64,000 nucleotides of DNA from Fibrobacter sp. UWB16. GTDB taxonomy: Bacteria > Fibrobacterota > Fibrobacteria > Fibrobacterales > Fibrobacteraceae. Position numbers and translations under genes: made by a program. Positions 59,413 through 64,000 of the stretch are shown piece after piece. A model generated the notes under the pieces. It was not told the DNA's origin. It saw only the letters and a list, made by a program, of their open reading frames with translations, and did not search any database. Within the stretch, counting starts at the first letter, position 1. Each line of letters opens with the position of its first letter. The DNA is taken from positions 1,054,001-1,118,000 of the forward strand of contig NZ_OCMS01000001.1 of NCBI RefSeq assembly GCF_900215325.1, given 5' to 3'.

Positions 59413-61410
59413 ATGGTTGATTCCGAAGTTCTTGAACAAGAAGACTACGAAGTAAAAATCGGTTCGTTTAACGGGCCGATGGATTTGCTCGTCTATCTCG
59501 TTCAGAAAAAGGAAATGACGCTGGACCAGATTCCCATTGCAGAAATCGCAGACGACTTTCTCAAATGGGTGAACGAGTATTCCGAAACGGACCTTTCCAA
59601 GGCGGGCGACTTCTTGTTCATGGCAAGCCGCTTGATGGCGCTCAAGGTGCAGGAGCTGCTCCCGGCCGAAGAACGCGATCCGGAGATGGAAGAGGAATAC
59701 AACGAAGACCGCGAAAAGCTCATGAAGGAAATGTTGGAATACCAGCGTTTCAAGCAGGTCGCAAGTGGTCTCCAGGAAATGGAAGCGAAGAACTTCGGAA
59801 CGTATTCCCGTGGGCGTCTTGAAAAGACGCAGAGCGACGACGATACGCTCGCCGACGCAAACATCTGGCAGCTTTTCCGCGCCTACCAAAAGAGCTTAAA
59901 GACAAAGATTTCCGAGACAATCCACCATATTGAATTGGACTACGTGACCATTCAGGACCGTCAGCAGGCCATCAACAACTTCTTGAACGTGCATGGACGT
60001 GCGCTTTTTGAAGACTTGCTCGACAACGATTCGCACCCAATTGTCGCGGCGGTGACGTTCATGGCTATGCTCGAAATGATCAAGACGGACGATATCGTTT
60101 TCCGTCAGAGTGAACTTTTCGGACCAATCTGGATTTACCGCAAGAAGAACAATCCCGAGTACGCCGATGAAATGGCGCACGAGACCGTGTTCTTCAGCAA
60201 GGATCCCGAGGTCAAGGCGGGGCTTGTGGAAACAATCCGCAGCCAGGCAATCGCGCGTTCCAAGGAAAAGAGCGTGGGCGACCTTGCCGCTACGATGCGC
60301 GAAGCCGTACTTTGGACGGAACGCGGCAGGAACGTTACGGAAGAAGACCTCAACGCGATGTTGGAAGGTCGCGAAGATATTTCCGAAGTGCAGGACAATC
60401 CGTTTGCCGACATGATTGCAGAAGCGGACGCCGCCGAAGGTGCTCAGCAGGCTGCAAGCACCCCCGCTGGAGATGCACAGCAGCCCACAACTTCAGCAGA
60501 CAACGCAGAAGCCGCGCCAAGTCAAGATTCCGCACCTGCAAATGACAACGCAGCGGCCCCGGTCGAAAATACGGAAGCTGTTTCGGCTCAAGAAGCTGCG
60601 CAGTCCGCAACTTTGGAAAGTGCAGAAATGTCCACTAGCGAGGACGATGCCCCTGTACTGAGCAAGAGTTCAATTCCTGAATTCGGCGTGAACGACGATG
60701 ACGATTCTGAAGAACGCGCCCACACATTTGAGCCGGTCGACGAACCAATCGAAGAACTTGAAGAAGACGAACCCGCCGAAAGTTCGGACGACTCCAGTGC
60801 AGAAAGTTCATTCCAAGGTTTGAACGAACAGTCAGTTCAACAGATGAGCGACGAAGAGTTCGCCGCCTTTATGCAGAAGGCACAGGCATTCTACAACAAC
60901 GCAAGTTCTGCGCAGTCTAGCAATACGCAATCAGCAACAAGCTCAACGCAGTCAGCATCAACAACGGCACAGTCAAGCGTTGCTCAGCCGACCTCCGCGG
61001 CATCTCGTAGCACGTCCTCTTACAAGTCCAACGATTCTTACAGCAGTTCCAGCAAGAACTCTTGGGATGAGCTCGCACCGGCAGCAGTTCAAACGGTTCA
61101 AGAAGAAGAACCAGAAGAAGACCGTTATTCCTCTTACAGTTTCGGCAACGAAATGACGGACGAGGAATACATCGCCTATTTGAACCGCAGCGCCCGCGCA
61201 AGCCGTAAGGAAGAATCGAAGCCGGCGGCAGGTTCCGAGAAGTCCGCAGCATCCACAAGCGCGGCTCCCGAGAAACCCAAGAAAAAGTCCTTCATGCCCG
61301 AAGACGATGAAGGCGGAATGACCGATGAAGAATACCAGGCTTATCTCGCCGAACATGGCGACGATGATGACGAAGAAGGCCCCGTTGTCTACGGAGCCGG
61401 TAAGGATTAA
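59413..61410 (+). CDS. scpA: Segregation and condensation protein A (ScpA) with a long acidic tail
   Basis: A 665-residue ScpA. The first 240 residues match ScpA: EDYEVKIGSFNGPMDLLVYLVQKKEMTLDQIPIAEIADDFLKW, then LMALKVQELLP and the C-terminal winged-helix region (HPIVAAVTFMAMLEMIK). Usual ScpA is about 250 residues and bridges SMC and ScpB in the chromosome condensin. Here about 400 residues follow, rich in Glu, Asp, Ser, Ala, Gln and Pro. The tail contains three copies of a DEEY/F motif (MSDEEFAAFM at 478, MTDEEYIAYL at 581, MTDEEYQAYL at 636), likely short interaction helices. scpB is not in the window. No clear Shine-Dalgarno site; ATG at 59413. Confidence 0.92.
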   Translation: MVDSEVLEQEDYEVKIGSFNGPMDLLVYLVQKKEMTLDQIPIAEIADDFLKWVNEYSETDLSKAGDFLFMASRLMALKVQELLPAEERDPEMEEEYNEDREKLMKEMLEYQRFKQVASGLQEMEAKNFGTYSRGRLEKTQSDDDTLADANIWQLFRAYQKSLKTKISETIHHIELDYVTIQDRQQAINNFLNVHGRALFEDLLDNDSHPIVAAVTFMAMLEMIKTDDIVFRQSELFGPIWIYRKKNNPEYADEMAHETVFFSKDPEVKAGLVETIRSQAIARSKEKSVGDLAATMREAVLWTERGRNVTEEDLNAMLEGREDISEVQDNPFADMIAEADAAEGAQQAASTPAGDAQQPTTSADNAEAAPSQDSAPANDNAAAPVENTEAVSAQEAAQSATLESAEMSTSEDDAPVLSKSSIPEFGVNDDDDSEERAHTFEPVDEPIEELEEDEPAESSDDSSAESSFQGLNEQSVQQMSDEEFAAFMQKAQAFYNNASSAQSSNTQSATSSTQSASTTAQSSVAQPTSAASRSTSSYKSNDSYSSSSKNSWDELAPAAVQTVQEEEPEEDRYSSYSFGNEMTDEEYIAYLNRSARASRKEESKPAAGSEKSAASTSAAPEKPKKKSFMPEDDEGGMTDEEYQAYLAEHGDDDDEEGPVVYGAGKD

Positions 61411-61429
61411 TTCTTCGTTTACCTAAAAT

Positions 61430-62278
61430 TTATCCAAATAATTTAGCGATATACGGGTAGGCTTCATCCGGCAAAGTGAAATGCTTTGCGATATAGAACA
61501 TATAAGGAATCTTGACTGCTGCAAACGGCAAAATCCGTTTCGTGGCTTCCGCGATTTTCTGCGGGTCCGTCGTTCCCAAATAAGCAGGGAAGAAAATATT
61601 CCAATGAGCCAAAAGATTTTCTTTACTCATGTGGAAAACAAGATCCGCCTTTTGCTCATCCATTCTGTGCGTCATGCTCCACAACATCCCCAAATCCCAA
61701 CCAGGGTCACCATAGCCGAAATCGCCCATATCAATCCAAAGCGTTCGCTTTCCATCGGTAATGACATTGCTGATTTGCAAATCGCCATGAAGACAATACG
61801 GAGTATCGGGAACCGTATCGATAAAAGCCAAGGCCTTTTGCTTGTAAAAGTCAGGAACTACAGCCTTTTCAAGATAAAAGCGACGGAATTTTTCCTTTGT
61901 TGACACAAGCTTCGTCGTATCTGCTTTCGTCGAATGGAGTTTCTTAGCCATCTCTGCAAAAGTCAAAGAAAGCTCTTGCAAACGACCCGGCTCTTCTGAA
62001 ATAATTCTCGAAAAAGAGCGTTTGTTCCGGATAAGTTCATATTCAGCACCAAAGCGTTCGCCATCCGTTATCAAGCGAATTGGTTTTGGAGTCGGGACTC
62101 CCAAATCAAAAGCTGAGCAAGATGTCAAAAAATCTTTTTTAGCACAGTCCGCTTCGAATCCGGGGTGATAAAGTTTCGCAATCGTATCGCGTGTCTTGTG
62201 CGTGTACGAGATTGCAGTCGCACCTTCACCGGTCGCTACATAATCATCCAAATTGATTTTTTCAACTTCTTCAGACAT
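61430..62278 (-). CDS. Aminoglycoside phosphotransferase-like kinase, TIGR02172-like (copy 2)
   Basis: A 282-residue protein with the APH/choline-kinase fold. The catalytic loop reads YCLHGDLQISNVITDGKRTL with HGD (catalytic Asp) and Asn, and WIDMGDFGYGDPGWDLGMLW holds the DFG-like metal Asp. The N-terminal lobe has ATGEGATAISYTHK (glycine-rich loop). The closeness to the neighbouring gene and the sequence type fit the Fibrobacter succinogenes paralogous family TIGR02172. Substrate unknown; antibiotic resistance should not be assumed. It starts 11 nt after the previous gene, so the two are one operon. AGAGAGG precedes the ATG. Confidence 0.82.
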   Translation of the reverse strand: MSEEVEKINLDDYVATGEGATAISYTHKTRDTIAKLYHPGFEADCAKKDFLTSCSAFDLGVPTPKPIRLITDGERFGAEYELIRNKRSFSRIISEEPGRLQELSLTFAEMAKKLHSTKADTTKLVSTKEKFRRFYLEKAVVPDFYKQKALAFIDTVPDTPYCLHGDLQISNVITDGKRTLWIDMGDFGYGDPGWDLGMLWSMTHRMDEQKADLVFHMSKENLLAHWNIFFPAYLGTTDPQKIAEATKRILPFAAVKIPYMFYIAKHFTLPDEAYPYIAKLFG

Positions 62279-62289
62279 AACAGCCTCTC

Positions 62290-63147
62290 TTAATAAAACT
62301 TTTCGACCAGGGAATGAACCAATCCTGCAAACAACTTCTTATAAGCTTCAGGAGTCGGCATCAAGATTGAACGGATACAAGCATCCAAAGGAGCAAACTT
62401 GCCAGCAAGAGCAGTGAAGGCGAAAATGTCCTTATTCCCCGTGTAGGCCTCAGCAAACGCATTCCAGAAGTTTTTCAACTGTTCCTGCGACATGTGGAAA
62501 ATTTCCTGCGCTGCCGGGAACTGAGAATAAACTTGGCAAGTCATGAAAAAATGCCCTATATCGAACATTGGCGAACCGTGACTAAACCAGCCAAGATCAA
62601 TCCAATAAGGTTTACCGTCACCAGAAATAATCAAGTTACCCATCTGGAAATCACCATGCAAGCAGGTTTTCTCGTCTTCTATACTCTGAACAAACGCCCG
62701 CATTTTTTCTCTATCATCATCTGCAACAAAATCAGACGCATCGATACCCTTCAGGGCAAGATCCTTGCGGCTTGGGAAAAACTCCGTATCGCAAATCGTC
62801 GCGTGCAGTTGCAGGCCCAATGAAGCAAGCAACTTAGCCATTTCACTGATACGAGACGGTTCATCGGAGCAAATACGCGAAAGCGATTTCTTCCCCTTAA
62901 TGATTTCTACAAGCTGACCGTAACCATCCCCCACGCGCACCATATCGAACATACGAGGAGTCGGGATTCCCAAATCAAAGACATGCTGGGCTGCATCACG
63001 TTCTTGCTTTACGGTCGCCTCATCACAACGAGGCGGGTTATTCACTTTCAAAAGGAAATCAGGATGACCGGGATGCACATAAGTTTTCCCGTTACCGCCC
63101 TCGCCCACCTGCGTCCAGGTACTAATATCAATATTCTGGTATTCCAT
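62290..63147 (-). CDS. Aminoglycoside phosphotransferase-like kinase, TIGR02172-like (copy 1)
   Basis: A 285-residue paralog of the following gene. The glycine-rich loop is GEGGNGKTYVHPGHPDFLLK, the catalytic loop TCLHGDFQMGNLIISG and the metal site WIDLGWFSHGSPMFDIGHFF, so all kinase elements are in place. Both members of the pair keep the lysine and aspartates, so both should be active kinases or phosphotransferases of small molecules. GGGAG precedes the ATG. A direct repeat (ATATTGGCGA) stands upstream and may be regulatory. Confidence 0.82.
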   Translation of the reverse strand: MEYQNIDISTWTQVGEGGNGKTYVHPGHPDFLLKVNNPPRCDEATVKQERDAAQHVFDLGIPTPRMFDMVRVGDGYGQLVEIIKGKKSLSRICSDEPSRISEMAKLLASLGLQLHATICDTEFFPSRKDLALKGIDASDFVADDDREKMRAFVQSIEDEKTCLHGDFQMGNLIISGDGKPYWIDLGWFSHGSPMFDIGHFFMTCQVYSQFPAAQEIFHMSQEQLKNFWNAFAEAYTGNKDIFAFTALAGKFAPLDACIRSILMPTPEAYKKLFAGLVHSLVEKFY

Positions 63148-63240
63148 TTTTGCTCCCTAGAAAATGTTTCTCCTTATAAAGATATCGCTTTTTCTTTAGA
63201 AAAGGACAAAAAGAATTTAGCTGATACTCCAAATTATTCA

Positions 63241-63277
63241 ATATTGGCGAGTTATTATTTGATATTGGCGAATTTTG
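63241..63277. repeat. Direct repeat ATATTGGCGARTT upstream of the kinase pair
   Basis: ATATTGGCGAGTT at 63241 and ATATTGGCGAATT at 63262, 21 nt apart (two helical turns), about 95 nt before the ATG at 63147. Two same-face sites would suit a regulator; none is known. Confidence 0.45.
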
Positions 63278-63289
63278 CCGCAAAATCAG

Positions 63290-63319
63290 TAAAAAAAAAG
63301 CCCCGCCGAAGCGAGGCTT
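63290..63319 (-). terminator. Terminator of the YugP-type peptidase gene
   Basis: Minus strand AAGCCTCGC, loop, GCGGGGCTT, then TTTTTTT. It lies about 65 nt after the stop. Confidence 0.8.
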
Positions 63320-63382
63320 AAAGGAGATTCCGGCTCGTCCCCGTCAAGCGAGGACAGGTAGGCCGAAATGACAGATTGATCG

Positions 63383-64000
63383 TTAATCGTCGCGGCGACC
63401 GCCGAGGAGCCCTGCGCGGTATGCCCAGTAGAGCAACTGCAAGATAGACGAGATTGCTGCGGCGACGTACGTGAGGCCTGCGGCAAAAAGCACGCCAGAG
63501 ACGGTATTGTATTCGCGACCTGCGGCAACAACCTCCATGCGGGCAAGAGCCTTCTTGGCTCGTGCCGAAGCGTCAAATTCTACAGGCACGGTCACAAGCG
63601 TAAAGAGCGTTGCAAGAGCAAAGAGCACCACGCCGACAACCGCGAGAGATTGACCAAGCGCCATGCCCATGCCCATAAGCATAATGCCAATAATCACGAG
63701 CCACGGTCCAAGATTAGAACCGATGTTTGCGGCAGGCACAATGGCAGAACGGAGCCACAGCGGGAAGTAACCTTCGGCATGCTGGATGGCGTGACCAACT
63801 TCGTGAGCGGCAACGCCTGCGGCACTTGCATTGCGGCCGGAATAGACTTCGGGCGACAAGTTAAGCGTCTTGTTCAGCGGATTGTAATGGTCCGAAAGAA
63901 AGCCCTGGTGCTTGAGGATTTTCACATCGGTAATGCCCGCTTCCATAAGGATAGCCTTGGCGACATCGGCACCGGTGAGGCCGCTAGAAATTGTGACTTT
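63383..64000 (-). CDS. Zinc metallopeptidase of the YugP family, C-terminal part (5' end outside the window)
   Basis: About 206 codons of the 3' part of the gene are present and the 5' end is cut off by the window edge. The region SSGLTGADVAKAILMEAGIT is the typical soluble start of YugP-type proteins, LKHQGFLSDHYNPLNKTLNL matches the DHYDP..k.l.Ls motif, and VAAHEVGHAIQHAEGYFPLW holds the zinc motif HEVGH. Three hydrophobic helices follow (about residues 65-130 and 155-180 of the visible part), so it is a membrane protein. Its C-terminus is short and basic (GGRRDD). The substrate is unknown; relatives are membrane-bound M48-like peptidases. Confidence 0.88.
   Translation of the reverse strand, partial: KVTISSGLTGADVAKAILMEAGITDVKILKHQGFLSDHYNPLNKTLNLSPEVYSGRNASAAGVAAHEVGHAIQHAEGYFPLWLRSAIVPAANIGSNLGPWLVIIGIMLMGMGMALGQSLAVVGVVLFALATLFTLVTVPVEFDASARAKKALARMEVVAAGREYNTVSGVLFAAGLTYVAAAISSILQLLYWAYRAGLLGGRRDD

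Overview
The window most likely comes from a Fibrobacter-type bacterium (Fibrobacterota). The evidence is a secreted protein with two FISUMP-type domains fused to OmpA, a pair of kinases resembling the Fibrobacter paralogous family TIGR02172, many lipoproteins with Ser-rich linkers, a SprA-size outer-membrane protein, and genes typical of a Gram-negative anaerobic polysaccharide degrader. These family assignments were made by eye; no database search was run. No rRNA, tRNA, CRISPR array, insertion sequence or integrase was recognised.

Layout. 1-6300: 3' part of carB behind a leader that ends in a terminator, a tiny lipoprotein, HU, a four-gene overlapping operon (zinc ribbon, two related membrane-anchored proteins, AI-2E-type permease), and a divergent CnoX-like thioredoxin/TPR protein. 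6300-16500: FISUMP-OmpA protein, a carboxyltransferase without a biotin domain, a lipobox-bearing barrel-like protein, a secreted lipase-like protein coupled to a secreted partner, and a LytS-type sensor kinase. 16500-25200: sigma-70 factor, CtpA-like protease, MlaE permease, DciA, GyrB, polyprenyl synthase, a lipoprotein, CorA. 25300-31400: fused SecDF, a GH13 alpha-amylase and 4-alpha-glucanotransferase. 31400-36900: two tandem copies of a 20-residue small protein, BatD and BatE, a lipoprotein flanked by a 103-bp duplication of the batE 3' end, and MnmA. 36900-54300: SprA, an AIPR-family protein, a leucine-rich-repeat protein, two overlapping S41 lipoproteins, an M23 peptidase, an FKBP isomerase, GlmS. 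54300-59400: a visibly AT-rich island with a two-gene toxin/antitoxin-like unit (ADP-ribosyltransferase-like protein and a 54-residue partner), a large membrane-anchored helicase IV-like protein, and repeat-rich intergenic DNA on both sides of the helicase. 59400-64000: ScpA with a long acidic tail, the two kinases, and the 3' part of a YugP-type zinc peptidase.

The strongest candidate for something undescribed is the duplicated 20-residue gene at 31494-31556 and 31821-31883. The two peptides are identical, the genes differ only at four synonymous third positions, and each copy has its own sigma-70-like promoter, Shine-Dalgarno site and terminator. The second candidate is the AT-rich island at 54366-59400, whose helicase carries exact 80-residue tandem repeats and a nuclease-like insert. 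The third is the lipoprotein insertion next to batE, which looks like a cargo gene swapped in by recombination at a gene 3' end.

Most genes are host-like in composition and in operon-like groups. Several reading frames have start sites that differ from the longest open frame; the choices are explained per gene.
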